The translations under genes were made by a program, and so were the position numbers. Below the pieces are notes generated by a model. The model searched no databases, was not told the origin of the DNA, and was given only the letters and a program-made list of their open reading frames with translations. Below are positions 53,084-62,320 of a stretch of DNA of 64,000 bases, piece after piece (position 1 is the first letter of the stretch; each line of letters opens with the position of its first letter). This stretch comes from JADCCX01 sp031431475 (lineage in GTDB: Bacteria > Pseudomonadota > Alphaproteobacteria > Rhizobiales > Beijerinckiaceae). Location of the stretch: positions 57,552-121,551 of the forward strand of contig JANPDL010000012.1 of NCBI GenBank assembly GCA_031431475.1, in the 5' to 3' direction.

Positions 53084-54841
53084 ATGAAATCCTTTTTGTT
53101 GATGGCGTCGGGATACTGGCGTGGGGCATCCGCGCCACGTGCCTGGATGCTCACGATCATTGTGCTGACCTTTCTGTTCGCCCAGATCGCGAGCCAGGTC
53201 GTGATCAATTCCTGGAACCGCACGTTCTTCGATGCACTTGAAAACAAGAATCTGGCTGCGGTCACGTCTGCAATAGCTTGGCTTCCGCTGGTGGTAGCAG
53301 CGGCGGCGCTTTGTCTTTCTGGCCTTGTGGTGACGCGCATGCTGTTTCAGGCGCGCTGGCGGGAGTGGATGACGAACCGCATCGCGGGATGGTGGATTGC
53401 CGATCAGCGCTACTACCGAATGGGCTTCACAGCACCGGACCAGACAGCACCGGAATACCGTATCGCAGAAGATGTCCGGCTGGCCATCGAGCCTTTGGCT
53501 GAGTTTACCCTTGGATTGATCAGCGCTTTTATCACGGCAGCAACATTCGCCACGATCCTCTGGCGTGTGGCGGGTTCCGCACAGGTTTCCGTCGGTGGCG
53601 TGGCCTTTGAAATTCCGGCATACATGGCCGTTGCCGCAGTCGTCTACGCGATCGTAGCCTCTCTGGCGGCGTATGTCGCCGGAAGCCCTCTCGTGCGGAA
53701 AGTCTCGGACAAGAACGAAGCGGAGGCCCAGTTCAGGGCCGAAATGACCCGCCTGCGAGAGAATGCCGAGAGCATCGCACTCATCCGTGGCGACAAGGAT
53801 GAATTGCTGTCGGTCCGCGAGACGTACACCGTTGTCGTTAAAACCTGGATCGGGATCATCCGGCAGCAGGGTGTCATTGCGCTCGTCATGAACACCAACG
53901 GCGCATTGTTCCCGATCATTCCCCTGCTGCTGGTCACACCCAAATATCTGAACGGCGATCTGACATTGGGTGCCGTTATGCAGGTCGTCGCTGCCTTCAG
54001 CGCCGTGCAGGGCGCGCTGGTCTGGTTCGTCGATAACTTCGTGCGTCTGGCCGAATGGTACGCCTCGGTTGCGCGGGTGCGTGAATTGACGACAGCTCTT
54101 GAGGACCTGGATCGTGGTACACTCATGGAGAACGATACCGGCATCGAGCTTGGATTGAGCGATGACGGTGCCATTCATATCGAGAACCTGTCGGTTGCGG
54201 AACAAGGCGGCCGTGTCGTCATCAATGACGCGTCGGTAAAAATTGCGCTGGGCGAGAAAGTGATGATCACGGGCGAGAGTGGCACGGGAAAAAGCGTCCT
54301 AATCCGCGCGCTCGCCGGGCTATGGCCCTGGGGTTCGGGCTCGATCCGCGTGCCGCGTGATGTGGCCATCGCCTTTGTCCCACAGCGTCCTTATTTGCCT
54401 CTTGGCACGTTGAGGGATGCATTGCTCTATCCATCAGGAGACGCAGCGACGGGCGACGATGTTATTGCCAAAGCCATGAAGCGCTGCGGCCTCAGCTATT
54501 TCATCAAACGCCTCGACGAGGAAAGCCGCTGGGACCAGACCCTGTCGGGCGGGGAACGCCAGAGGATAGCGTTCTGCCGGTTGCTGATCCAGAAGCCGCA
54601 GATCATCATCATGGATGAGGCGACATCGGCACTGGATGAGGAAAGCCAGACCTCCCTGCTTTCGTTGCTGCGGGAAGATCTCAGCGGCGCAACCGTCATC
54701 AGCGTGGCCCACAGGCAGGGCATCGAGGAGTTCCACGATCGCAAGATCACGCTCGAGAAGCGTCATGCCGGTGCAGAGCTCACATCGAAGAAACTTCAAC
54801 GCAGCCTTTGGCATCTTTTCCCGTCCGCTATGAGGCGCTGA
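53084..54841 (+). CDS. SbmA/BacA-like ABC transporter (fused permease and ATPase)
   Basis: A 585-residue half-transporter. The N-terminal SbmA/BacA-type membrane domain (about 1-330) has about six helices and the family motif NSWNRTFFDALENKN, then RWREWMTNRIAGWWIADQRY and APEYRIAEDVRLAIEP. The nucleotide-binding domain (about 365-560) has Walker A GESGTGKSVL, signature LSGGERQRI and Walker B IIIMDEATSALD. Relatives (YddA, Rv1819c, peroxisomal ABCD) move peptides, vitamin B12 or fatty acyl compounds. Confidence 0.92.
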   Translation: MKSFLLMASGYWRGASAPRAWMLTIIVLTFLFAQIASQVVINSWNRTFFDALENKNLAAVTSAIAWLPLVVAAAALCLSGLVVTRMLFQARWREWMTNRIAGWWIADQRYYRMGFTAPDQTAPEYRIAEDVRLAIEPLAEFTLGLISAFITAATFATILWRVAGSAQVSVGGVAFEIPAYMAVAAVVYAIVASLAAYVAGSPLVRKVSDKNEAEAQFRAEMTRLRENAESIALIRGDKDELLSVRETYTVVVKTWIGIIRQQGVIALVMNTNGALFPIIPLLLVTPKYLNGDLTLGAVMQVVAAFSAVQGALVWFVDNFVRLAEWYASVARVRELTTALEDLDRGTLMENDTGIELGLSDDGAIHIENLSVAEQGGRVVINDASVKIALGEKVMITGESGTGKSVLIRALAGLWPWGSGSIRVPRDVAIAFVPQRPYLPLGTLRDALLYPSGDAATGDDVIAKAMKRCGLSYFIKRLDEESRWDQTLSGGERQRIAFCRLLIQKPQIIIMDEATSALDEESQTSLLSLLREDLSGATVISVAHRQGIEEFHDRKITLEKRHAGAELTSKKLQRSLWHLFPSAMRR

Positions 54842-54865
54842 TGGAGCCGATTGCGGCTTTATCAA

Positions 54866-54890
54866 GGAACAAATCGAGCGGGTCCGCGTT
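54866..54890 (+). promoter_or_regulatory. EcfG promoter (GGAAC-N16-CGTT)
   Basis: GGAAC at 54866-54870 and CGTT at 54887-54890, exact spacing 16, 33 bases ahead of the small membrane protein gene. Confidence 0.8.
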
Positions 54891-54922
54891 CTTGCCTGTG
54901 ACGCAAAGCGGGAGTGCTAGCC

Positions 54923-55210
54923 ATGTCTTTCAAAACAATCAGAAGCGAGAGTTTTGCCCCTATGCTTCGTGGCCTGTCACTGATGGCAGGCATTGGAGCA
55001 ATCGCCATCGTGGTTGCAATGCACGCGGCCACAAGTTCTCCAGCAACGACAGTTCCTCGCCCTCCGCTTGCTGCCTCCGATACGGTCAAGTCACCCTTGC
55101 GGGCTGCCTCTGCTGCGCACTGGACGGATTGGCGCTGGGGCAGTGAGGATGGCGTCTATTACATCGAGTACAACTGGCAGCCCCGGGATAAGAGGTATGC
55201 CGCGCAATAG
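54923..55210 (+). CDS. Small single-TM protein, stress-controlled
   Basis: A 95-residue protein with one membrane helix (about 20-40) and a periplasmic tail ending in a Trp/Tyr-rich motif (AHWTDWRWGSEDGVYYIEYN). GGAGTGCTAGCC precedes ATG 54923. Its dedicated perfect EcfG promoter argues for a real stress role. Family unknown. Confidence 0.72.
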   Translation: MSFKTIRSESFAPMLRGLSLMAGIGAIAIVVAMHAATSSPATTVPRPPLAASDTVKSPLRAASAAHWTDWRWGSEDGVYYIEYNWQPRDKRYAAQ

Positions 55211-55217
55211 CCGCCGG

Positions 55218-56882
55218 TTACAGTTTAAAAGTCCAGCGCAAGATATCTCCCTGACTGCACTCGCCCTCAGTGGCGCCGAGCTGGGCGGCGAGGCCCGTCA
55301 TGATTTTTGCTGAAGGCGTTTTTACCTGCATTTTTCCAGTTGTTGCAATACTGAATAGCATCTGATTTTCGCCAGCTGTGCTTACGTTGATGCTAACCGA
55401 AGCAGCTCTGTCCACGACAAGCGCCGCCACGACAGCTTCCACGAGCCCCAAGCCGAACGGAATGATTCGGTCCACAATGAGCGTTTGATCGCCGGTTACG
55501 TCTGCGTTGATCCACTGGCCCGGCTGACGTATTGAGTTAGAGAGAGTGCTGACCAGTTCTTCTGCAAACGCGCGGATAGAAACGGGTACCATGCCGCGCT
55601 CGGTCAGCCCCAGCCGATAGGCCGTCGACAACACCTGCACCTTTGCCTCGGTTTCCGCCAGATGCAGGCTCTTCACTCCTGATTGCTGTCTGCGGGACAG
55701 CGCAAGATAACTCTGGATCACCTGCAGGCTGTTCTTCACCCGGTGATGAAGCTCACGCACCAGGAACTGGTTGGACGCGACCAGATCGCGCAGATCAAAC
55801 TCGCGCTTGCGTGCTGATTCAACCATCCCGTTGAAGGCTTCTGCAACGCTGCGGATATCCTGGGGCATTGTCGGGTCCAGCGGAGCCAGAACAGTTCCCT
55901 CCGGGTCCTTCTGCCTGCTGATGGCCGCCTGCTCGATGCCGGAAATCCACCCCACGACATTGCTCTGGATCACCCTGGCATATGTTCCGAACAGAATGGT
56001 CAATGTCAGCAATGGCGTGAGGGTCAGGATCAGAAGCTGTGTCCTTGCCGCGTTCAGGGCATCCTTGTCAGATCGTGTCAGGACGTAGAGGTCTGGATCA
56101 GCCACAATCTGGCTTGCAAAAATATGGCGCGTTCCATCGGTGGAGGTATCTTCCCAGCGGCTGATCGCGTTCAGGGCGCGTTCCTCCGTCGGCAGCCATG
56201 AGGCATCCTTTTCGTCAACATTGCGTGCAACCACAATCTTGTTGCCACGGGTCATTAGGGCGACATCTGTCGTGCCTTCCACCGACCCGGCTTCAAATGC
56301 CTGATCAAGCAGCGCGGTCTCTGTCAGCAGGATAGCCTCCCACGGGCGGCCCTTGGGGTCAGGATTTTTCGCAAAAATCAGGAGATAAAGGGTGCCCTTG
56401 ATGCGCACGGCATCGTAGCGCGTCAGAGCAAGGCTGGGTCCGATCCATTGCTGGATATATGGCAGTGTTTTTTGTGATACCGCCAGATCATTCAATTCAG
56501 GAGCAGTCACATCCGGCTGGATGCTCGCATGACAGTCAGCGCCTTCCGGATACCTGATGTGAATCGCCAAAAACCCGGGTAGTCCATCCAGCGTCTCGCG
56601 CAGGATTGTTTCACACGGGATCGTACCGTTGCGAGTTGCCTCGATGCTGAGGACTGTTGTCAGCAGCGTCCTCAAAGTGCCGCGGTACCAGATACGCGAG
56701 CGGACGGCGAAGTTCGAAACAGTCTGTATCTGCGAGAGCTCGATGCTTCGGACTACGGTCTGATAGTTTGCCCAGGCGAGAACGAGGCTCAATGCGCCCA
56801 GTGGAATGATGATGAAAGCCATGATGGCGAGCAGTCGCCCACGGACGCTTTTGAAGAAAGACAGGCTGAACAATCCGGTCAT
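55218..56882 (-). CDS. Membrane sensor kinase of the HisKA_2 type (PhyK-like), degenerate ATPase domain
   Basis: A 554-residue protein with a membrane helix at about 15-40, a periplasmic sensing domain (about 45-285), a second helix (about 290-312), a HAMP-like stretch, then HisKA_2 with RELHHRVKNSLQVIQSYLAL (phospho-His present). The ATPase domain is poor: the N-box place reads FGLGLVEAVVAALVVDRA without the catalytic Asn, and the G1 place reads ATTGKM without DxG. It may pass phosphate on or act as a phosphatase rather than autophosphorylate. It overlaps ecfG by four bases. Confidence 0.85.
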   Translation of the reverse strand: MTGLFSLSFFKSVRGRLLAIMAFIIIPLGALSLVLAWANYQTVVRSIELSQIQTVSNFAVRSRIWYRGTLRTLLTTVLSIEATRNGTIPCETILRETLDGLPGFLAIHIRYPEGADCHASIQPDVTAPELNDLAVSQKTLPYIQQWIGPSLALTRYDAVRIKGTLYLLIFAKNPDPKGRPWEAILLTETALLDQAFEAGSVEGTTDVALMTRGNKIVVARNVDEKDASWLPTEERALNAISRWEDTSTDGTRHIFASQIVADPDLYVLTRSDKDALNAARTQLLILTLTPLLTLTILFGTYARVIQSNVVGWISGIEQAAISRQKDPEGTVLAPLDPTMPQDIRSVAEAFNGMVESARKREFDLRDLVASNQFLVRELHHRVKNSLQVIQSYLALSRRQQSGVKSLHLAETEAKVQVLSTAYRLGLTERGMVPVSIRAFAEELVSTLSNSIRQPGQWINADVTGDQTLIVDRIIPFGLGLVEAVVAALVVDRAASVSINVSTAGENQMLFSIATTGKMQVKTPSAKIMTGLAAQLGATEGECSQGDILRWTFKL

Positions 56883-57463
56883 GGCGCTCGAAGGACTGGT
56901 GAAACGCTCTGATTGACGGTTATGTTGCTGCCGTTCTCCCCCGCATCATCGGAACGGTGAATACCCAGCAGTTCCGCCAGACGGTTCCTGCCCCGGTTCA
57001 CACGGCTTTTGACCGTGCCGACGGCAACACCGCAGACGACCGCAGCCTCTTCGTAGGAAAGGCCGGTTGCGCCAACCATGATGAGAACTTCGCGCTGCTC
57101 CTCCGGCAACTTGCCCAGTGCAATGCGCAGGTCAGCCAGATCCAGAGCCCCGTCCTGATCCGCAGGGACTGCGACACGGCTGGAGTAGATACCATCCGTG
57201 TCCTGCACTTCGCGGCCACGCTTGCGATACATCGAATAATAGGTGTTGCGCAAAATCGTGAATAGCCAGGCCCGGATGTTGGTGCCTTCCATGAAGCTGC
57301 CGGAATGGCTCCACGCTTTCAGAAGCGTATCCTGCACAAGATCATCGGCCACGTGCATCGAGCCGGAAAGCGACGCTCCGAATGCGCGCAGATTGGGAAT
57401 CTCGGCAACCAGAAGCTCCCTGAAGGATGCCTTGGGTTCACGCCTTTCAACGGGAGAGGACAT
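56879..57463 (-). CDS. ecfG: General stress response sigma factor EcfG (ECF15)
   Basis: A 194-residue ECF sigma factor. Region 2 shows HVADDLVQDTLLKAWSHSGS and TNIRAWLFTILRNTYYSMYR. Region 4 shows LPEEQREVLIMVGATGLSYE, then VCGVAVGTVKSRVNRGRNRL. It reads GGAAC/CGTT promoters together with core polymerase and is held by NepR. The ATG at 57463 lies just after the nepR stop; a longer frame reaches into nepR. Autoregulated through the promoter at 57777-57801. Confidence 0.95.
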   Translation of the reverse strand: MSSPVERREPKASFRELLVAEIPNLRAFGASLSGSMHVADDLVQDTLLKAWSHSGSFMEGTNIRAWLFTILRNTYYSMYRKRGREVQDTDGIYSSRVAVPADQDGALDLADLRIALGKLPEEQREVLIMVGATGLSYEEAAVVCGVAVGTVKSRVNRGRNRLAELLGIHRSDDAGENGSNITVNQSVSPVLRAP

Positions 57464-57473
57464 CTGGGCCTGC

Positions 57474-57701
57474 TCAGCTGTCACTGCCCTTCTCCTTCGC
57501 TTCGAGCTCGGCAAGAAGAACCAGGAGCCTGTCGGGGACAGGCGCACTCACGAGGTCGTCGTAATGCGCTTTCAGGGAACGACCGATAGCATCCTGTATC
57601 CTTTGATCAAGAACCGGCGTATCGATACGGTCAGTATTTGGATTTCCTTCATTCGCTGCAACCTGATTGGCAGCAATGTCATTCCTACTGTTCATATCCA
57701 T
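57474..57701 (-). CDS. nepR: NepR anti-sigma factor
   Basis: A 75-residue anti-sigma factor with a disordered N-terminus and the NepR core DQRIQDAIGRSLKAHYDDLV, then PVPDRLLVLLAELEAKE. It binds EcfG in unstressed cells and phosphorylated PhyR under stress. It lies upstream of ecfG in one operon and divergent from phyR, the canonical arrangement. Confidence 0.96.
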   Translation of the reverse strand: MDMNSRNDIAANQVAANEGNPNTDRIDTPVLDQRIQDAIGRSLKAHYDDLVSAPVPDRLLVLLAELEAKEKGSDS

Positions 57702-57776
57702 TCCCCGATTGTCCCATCAGTCACAGCTGCATCATTTTCATCGCATCATTCTAGGAGAGACGCGTATGAGGCAGAA

Positions 57777-57801
57777 AACGCACCTGTTCGGGATTGGTTC
57801 C
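57777..57801 (-). promoter_or_regulatory. EcfG autoregulatory promoter of nepR-ecfG
   Basis: On the complementary strand GGAACC (57801-57796), 15 bases, then CGTT (57780-57777), i.e. GGAAC-N16-CGTT. It lies 76 bases before the nepR start. No matching promoter was found facing phyR in this intergenic region. Confidence 0.88.
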
Positions 57802-57879
57802 AACAAAAAGAAAAAATAAATTTGTTGTCAAAAGCACAGCAATCGCGATGCTTTAGACAACGCGACGAGAGGCCATAGC

Positions 57880-58674
57880 ATGTCAATAGCAACAGATATT
57901 TCCCCGCACCTGCCCTATCTCAGGCGCTTTTCCCGGACCTTGAGCGGCACGCAAAGCAGCGGTGACGTTTATGTCGTGGCGACACTCGAGGCCCTTGTGG
58001 CAGACCCTGATGTCTTTCCGCGCAACATGCCAGCCCGTAACGCTCTCTATAAGGTCTTTCTTTCGCTGTGGACATCGACCAACGGGCACAAGCGTCCACT
58101 TCCGGCCGATGGTATCCACACGGCGGTCGAGCGGAATCTGGACATGCTGACACCGCTTTCGCGTCAGGCGTTCCTGTTGCGCACGGTCGAAGGCTTCGGT
58201 CCCGAAGACGTGGCAATGATCCTCGGTATCAGCCCTCAGGAAGGTCTGTCGCTGATCGACAAGGCTGGTCGCGAGATCGCCGAGCAGGTCGCCACAAGCG
58301 TCCTGATCATCGAGGATGAGCCCATCATTGCACTCGATATCGAAGCCATGGTCGAAGAGCTTGGCCACACCGTGACAGGCATCGCCCGGACGCACAAGGA
58401 GGCGGTGGAGATGGTGAAATTGCACCGCCCCGGGCTTGTTCTTGCGGATATCCAGCTCGCGGATGGCAGTTCGGGCCTTGATGCGGTGAACGAGATTCTG
58501 GGTTCGATGGATCTTCCCGTGATTTTCATCACGGCCTATCCCGAGAGGCTTCTCACGGGCGAAAAGCCGGAACCGGCTTTCCTGATCACCAAACCATTCC
58601 AGGCGGATGCCGTGAAGGCAGCGATCAGCCAGGCGCTATTCTTCGATCGCAAGGCATCACTGAAGGCGGCCTGA
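57880..58674 (+). CDS. phyR: PhyR, sigma-factor-mimic response regulator
   Basis: A 264-residue regulator with an N-terminal sigma-like domain (about 5-130: PYLRRFSRTLSGTQSSGDVY, LSRQAFLLRTVEGFGPEDVA) and a C-terminal receiver (about 140-255) with acidic VLIIEDEPIIAL, phospho-Asp in LVLADIQLADGSSG and the KPF lysine. Phosphorylated PhyR draws NepR away from EcfG. It is the partner-switch hub of the stress response. Confidence 0.97.
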   Translation: MSIATDISPHLPYLRRFSRTLSGTQSSGDVYVVATLEALVADPDVFPRNMPARNALYKVFLSLWTSTNGHKRPLPADGIHTAVERNLDMLTPLSRQAFLLRTVEGFGPEDVAMILGISPQEGLSLIDKAGREIAEQVATSVLIIEDEPIIALDIEAMVEELGHTVTGIARTHKEAVEMVKLHRPGLVLADIQLADGSSGLDAVNEILGSMDLPVIFITAYPERLLTGEKPEPAFLITKPFQADAVKAAISQALFFDRKASLKAA

Positions 58675-59106
58675 GCCAATTTGCGAGATCTTCGCACTGT
58701 GACTTGGTTGTCAAGTGCTAGGGCAATCTCCTGATTTATCGGTTGTACCCGAGATTTACCAAGCTACGAGTACCGTCAGGTACCTTGTGATCGAACTGAT
58801 GATGAATCTTGACCCTTTTGTAGCAAATTGAGCCTAAAGCGGCGCGTTGGCGATGTATTCCGCTTTCGTCGAAGCACTTTCTCAGGACCCGGCTAATGTC
58901 CGCAATCGCGGCTTTGCTCCCGTAGCCCGAACAGCAGGATTTGGCGCAACATACCTGTTTTCCCGGTGGGCAGCTGTTGGCGTAAATCTACTCAGAAGAG
59001 ACTTGAGGAGGGAGAAGTGGAACTGTCAGGTTGCTGAAAACAATCCTGGCAACAGCTAAGTACCACCACGGATTGGCATCCGTGCCATAACAATATTGGC
59101 TCACCA
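58675..59106. other. Intergenic region without a supported gene
   Basis: No frame here has both a ribosome site and protein-like composition; a 70-residue frame at 58847-59059 looks accidental. No terminator, tRNA or repeat was recognised. It separates the stress island from the efflux operon. Confidence 0.45.
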
Positions 59107-62100
59107 TCAGGCTTTGACTGTTTTCCATGAGAGCTTTTCTCCAAGCCAACGACAGGCCACGTAAAAAACCGGGGTGAATAGCAGGCCAAAGAAGGTCACG
59201 CCAATCATCCCGGAGAACACTGCGATCCCCAATGACTGGCGCATCTCTGAGCCTGCTCCGGTTGCCAGAACCAGTGGTACAACACCCAGAATGAAGGCAA
59301 GGGATGTCATCAGGATTGGACGCAATCTCGTCTTGGCCGCAGCGATGGCAGCCTGAACGCGGTGCATGCCTTCATCTTCCGCCTGCTTGGCAAATTCAAC
59401 AATGAGGATAGCGTTCTTTGCGGCGAGGCCCACAAGAACCACAAGCCCGATCTCGACCAGAATATTACGATCAAGACCTTGTAGCCGCACGCCGATCATG
59501 GCGGCAAGGATGCACATTGGCACGATAAGAATGACTGCGAAGGGTAATATCCAGCTTTCATAAAGCGCTGCCAGCAGGAGATAGACAAACACAACCGCAA
59601 GGCCGAATGCGAGAATAGCCGTGCTGCCCGCTATCTTTTCCTGCAAGGCAATTTCAGTCCACTCAAAGCCGAAGCCATCGGGTAAACGTTCCTTGGCGAT
59701 TTTTTCAACCGCTGCAATGCCTTGTCCTGAGGAGTAGCCGCGTGAAAGCGCCATCTGCACTTCTGCTGCAGGGTAGAGATTGTAACGCGGCACGCGGTAA
59801 GCACCCGTGATGTCGCTGAAATTTGCCACGGCCCCGATGGGTACCATCTCGCCTGATGTGTTGCGGGTCTTCAGGTTGGCCACATCCCTGAGGTCAGTGC
59901 GGTACGGATTATCAGCTTGCGCGGTGACACGGTATGTCCGTCCCAACACGTTGAAGTCATTGACGAAGGCTGAACCCATGTAGACGGAGAGGGACTCGAA
60001 CACACGGCCGATGGGAACACCCAAAAGCTCGGATTTTGTGCGGTCGATGTCAGCGAAAATCTGCGGTGTTCGGGTGTTGTAAAGCGTGAATGCCTGTTGA
60101 AAGCCCGGTGTCTGGCCTGCTGATCCTGCTACGACCCATGCGGCACCTTCCAGGGCTTGAAGACCGCGCCCGCCGCGGTCCTGCACATAGCCTTTGAGAC
60201 CGCCGCCGGTACCAATTCCGGGAACAGCAGGCGGCTCAATAACCAGCGCAAAGGCTTCGCCAATGCCAAACATCTGCTTGCGCAGATCACCCAGAATGCC
60301 TTGGGTTGTCAGCCCTTCCTTGGTACGCTCCTTGAAGTCCTTGAGGCTGATGAAAATGACGCCCGTATTGGGTGCATTTGTGAATGTTGCACCGTCAAGC
60401 CCCACAAAAGCGATGGAATCTTTCACACCCGGACGCGATTGCAGGATATCCGATGCACGTTTGATGACGGCATCCGTGCGCTCCAGCGATGAGCCCGGCG
60501 GCAGCTGGAAGGCTGCGATAAAATAGCCGCGATCAAGCTGCGGGATGAGTCCAGTCGGCACGGCGTTCAGTTGCAGATATGTCAGGCCAATCAAGCCACC
60601 GTAGACGGCAAAGACCATCACTGCAAAGCGGATGAGCCGCCGCGTCGCGCTGCCATAGGCGCGGGAGAGCCAATCGAAGACAGCATTGAAGCCGCGGAAG
60701 AACAAGCGGAATGGAGCGCCCAAAGCGCCCATGATGCCGCTGGGCTTGTGATGCGGATCATGCGGTTTGAGCAAAATGGCGGCGAGTGCTGGCGACAGGG
60801 TGAGCGATACAAAGGCGGAGATCGCGGTTGATGCTGCGATGGTTACGGCGAACTGGCGATAGAACGAACCTTGGAGACCTGTGATGAATGCCGTTGGGAT
60901 AAAGACTGCGCAAAGCACCAAGGCGATGGCAATCAATGCGCCGCCAACCTCGTCCATTGTCTTGTGGGCAGCCTCCCTGGGCGACATGCCTTCGCGCAGA
61001 TAGCGCTCGACATTTTCAACAACGACAATCGCATCATCGACGACAATGCCGATGGCCAGAACCAGCCCGAAAAGCGATAGGGTGTTGAACGAAATGCCCG
61101 CCAATCCCATGACGAGAAAGGTTCCAACCAACGAAACGGGAATGGCAATAATAGGGATCAGAGCTGCCCGCCATGTCTGCAGGAACACGATCACCACAAT
61201 CACGACAAGTACAATGGCTTCCAGCAGTGTCTTGATCACCTCGTTGACAGACTCTTGAATGAACTCCGTTGGATTGTAGACAACCGAGTAGCCAACGCCG
61301 ACTGGAAATGTCTCAGATAAGCGCTTCATTTCTGCTTGCAAAGCAGTTGATGTGGACAGGGCATTGGAACCCGGCCGCTGGAACACACCTATCGCCACAG
61401 CGTTCTTGTTGTTGAGGTAGGAATTGATTGTGTAATCCTGAGCACCCAGTTCAACGCGTGCGATGTCCCTGACGCGGACAACACCACCGCCTTGATCAGA
61501 CCGCACAATCACATCCGAGAACTGCTCAACATCTGTCAACCGTCCCATGGTCTGCACCGACAGCTGGAATGCACCGGTTGATGTGGCTGGCGGTTGGTTG
61601 ATCGCACCAGCCGCCACTTGCAAATTAGCGGCGCGCAAGGCCTGCACAACTTCACCCGCAGTGAGGTTGCGGGCAGCAACCTTGGCAGGATCAAGCCAGA
61701 CGCGCATGGAGAAATCGCGCGCACCGAAGACGACAATATTGCCAACGCCTTCAACGCGTGTAAGCGCATCTTTCACGAGCAAGGTTGTGTAATTCGAGAT
61801 GTATTGCTGATCGCGCGAGCCATCGGGCGAGAGCATATGGATAACCATCATGAGGTCGGGCGAGGCTTTGCGCACCGTCACACCCAAGCGCCGGACATCT
61901 TCTGGAAGGCGCGGCTCTGCTCCTGCCACACGGTTCTGCACCAACACCTGTGCCTGATCAATATTGGTGCCGGGTTTGAAGACAACATTGATTGAAACGC
62001 GCCCGTCTCCGGTGGACTGGGACACGATGTAGAGCATGTTGTCCACGCCGTTCACCTCTTGCTCAATTGGGGTGGCCACCGTTGCGGCGATGACCTCTGC

Positions 62101-62268
62101 AGAAGCACCGGGATAGGCCGCTGTGATGCTCACGGTGGGCGGTGCGATTTCTGGATACTCGGAGATCGGCAATTGCTGCTGCACGATGGCGCCCGCAATA
62201 GTGATAAGAATGGACAGCACTGTCGCAAAAATTGGACGGTTTATAAAAAAATGTGCAAACTTGAACAT
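59107..62268 (-). CDS. RND efflux permease, HAE1/AcrB family
   Basis: A 1053-residue inner-membrane proton antiporter. The N-terminus MFKFAHFFINRPIFATVLSI is typical. The proton-relay Asp pair lies in GIVVDDAIVVVENVERYL (TM4), and the second repeat carries VFVYLLLAALYESWILPFAV and LVGLAAKNAILIVEFAKQAE. It most resembles MexF/BepG-like multidrug pumps; the drug range cannot be read from the sequence. It follows the fusion protein by 52 bases. No outer-membrane channel gene is in the window. Confidence 0.95.
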   Translation of the reverse strand: MFKFAHFFINRPIFATVLSILITIAGAIVQQQLPISEYPEIAPPTVSITAAYPGASAEVIAATVATPIEQEVNGVDNMLYIVSQSTGDGRVSINVVFKPGTNIDQAQVLVQNRVAGAEPRLPEDVRRLGVTVRKASPDLMMVIHMLSPDGSRDQQYISNYTTLLVKDALTRVEGVGNIVVFGARDFSMRVWLDPAKVAARNLTAGEVVQALRAANLQVAAGAINQPPATSTGAFQLSVQTMGRLTDVEQFSDVIVRSDQGGGVVRVRDIARVELGAQDYTINSYLNNKNAVAIGVFQRPGSNALSTSTALQAEMKRLSETFPVGVGYSVVYNPTEFIQESVNEVIKTLLEAIVLVVIVVIVFLQTWRAALIPIIAIPVSLVGTFLVMGLAGISFNTLSLFGLVLAIGIVVDDAIVVVENVERYLREGMSPREAAHKTMDEVGGALIAIALVLCAVFIPTAFITGLQGSFYRQFAVTIAASTAISAFVSLTLSPALAAILLKPHDPHHKPSGIMGALGAPFRLFFRGFNAVFDWLSRAYGSATRRLIRFAVMVFAVYGGLIGLTYLQLNAVPTGLIPQLDRGYFIAAFQLPPGSSLERTDAVIKRASDILQSRPGVKDSIAFVGLDGATFTNAPNTGVIFISLKDFKERTKEGLTTQGILGDLRKQMFGIGEAFALVIEPPAVPGIGTGGGLKGYVQDRGGRGLQALEGAAWVVAGSAGQTPGFQQAFTLYNTRTPQIFADIDRTKSELLGVPIGRVFESLSVYMGSAFVNDFNVLGRTYRVTAQADNPYRTDLRDVANLKTRNTSGEMVPIGAVANFSDITGAYRVPRYNLYPAAEVQMALSRGYSSGQGIAAVEKIAKERLPDGFGFEWTEIALQEKIAGSTAILAFGLAVVFVYLLLAALYESWILPFAVILIVPMCILAAMIGVRLQGLDRNILVEIGLVVLVGLAAKNAILIVEFAKQAEDEGMHRVQAAIAAAKTRLRPILMTSLAFILGVVPLVLATGAGSEMRQSLGIAVFSGMIGVTFFGLLFTPVFYVACRWLGEKLSWKTVKA

Positions 62269-62320
62269 CAGGCAGCCTTGGATAAGGTTTTAATGAAAGA
62301 CTCAGGGAGTCAATCCTGCG

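Noticed and set aside
52694..54205. 503-residue open frame on the complementary strand
   Set aside because: It lies fully across the transglutaminase and ABC transporter genes, has no ribosome site and an unnatural Asp/His/Gln-rich composition.
58847..59059. 70-residue frame after phyR
   Set aside because: No ribosome site or family motif; likely chance.
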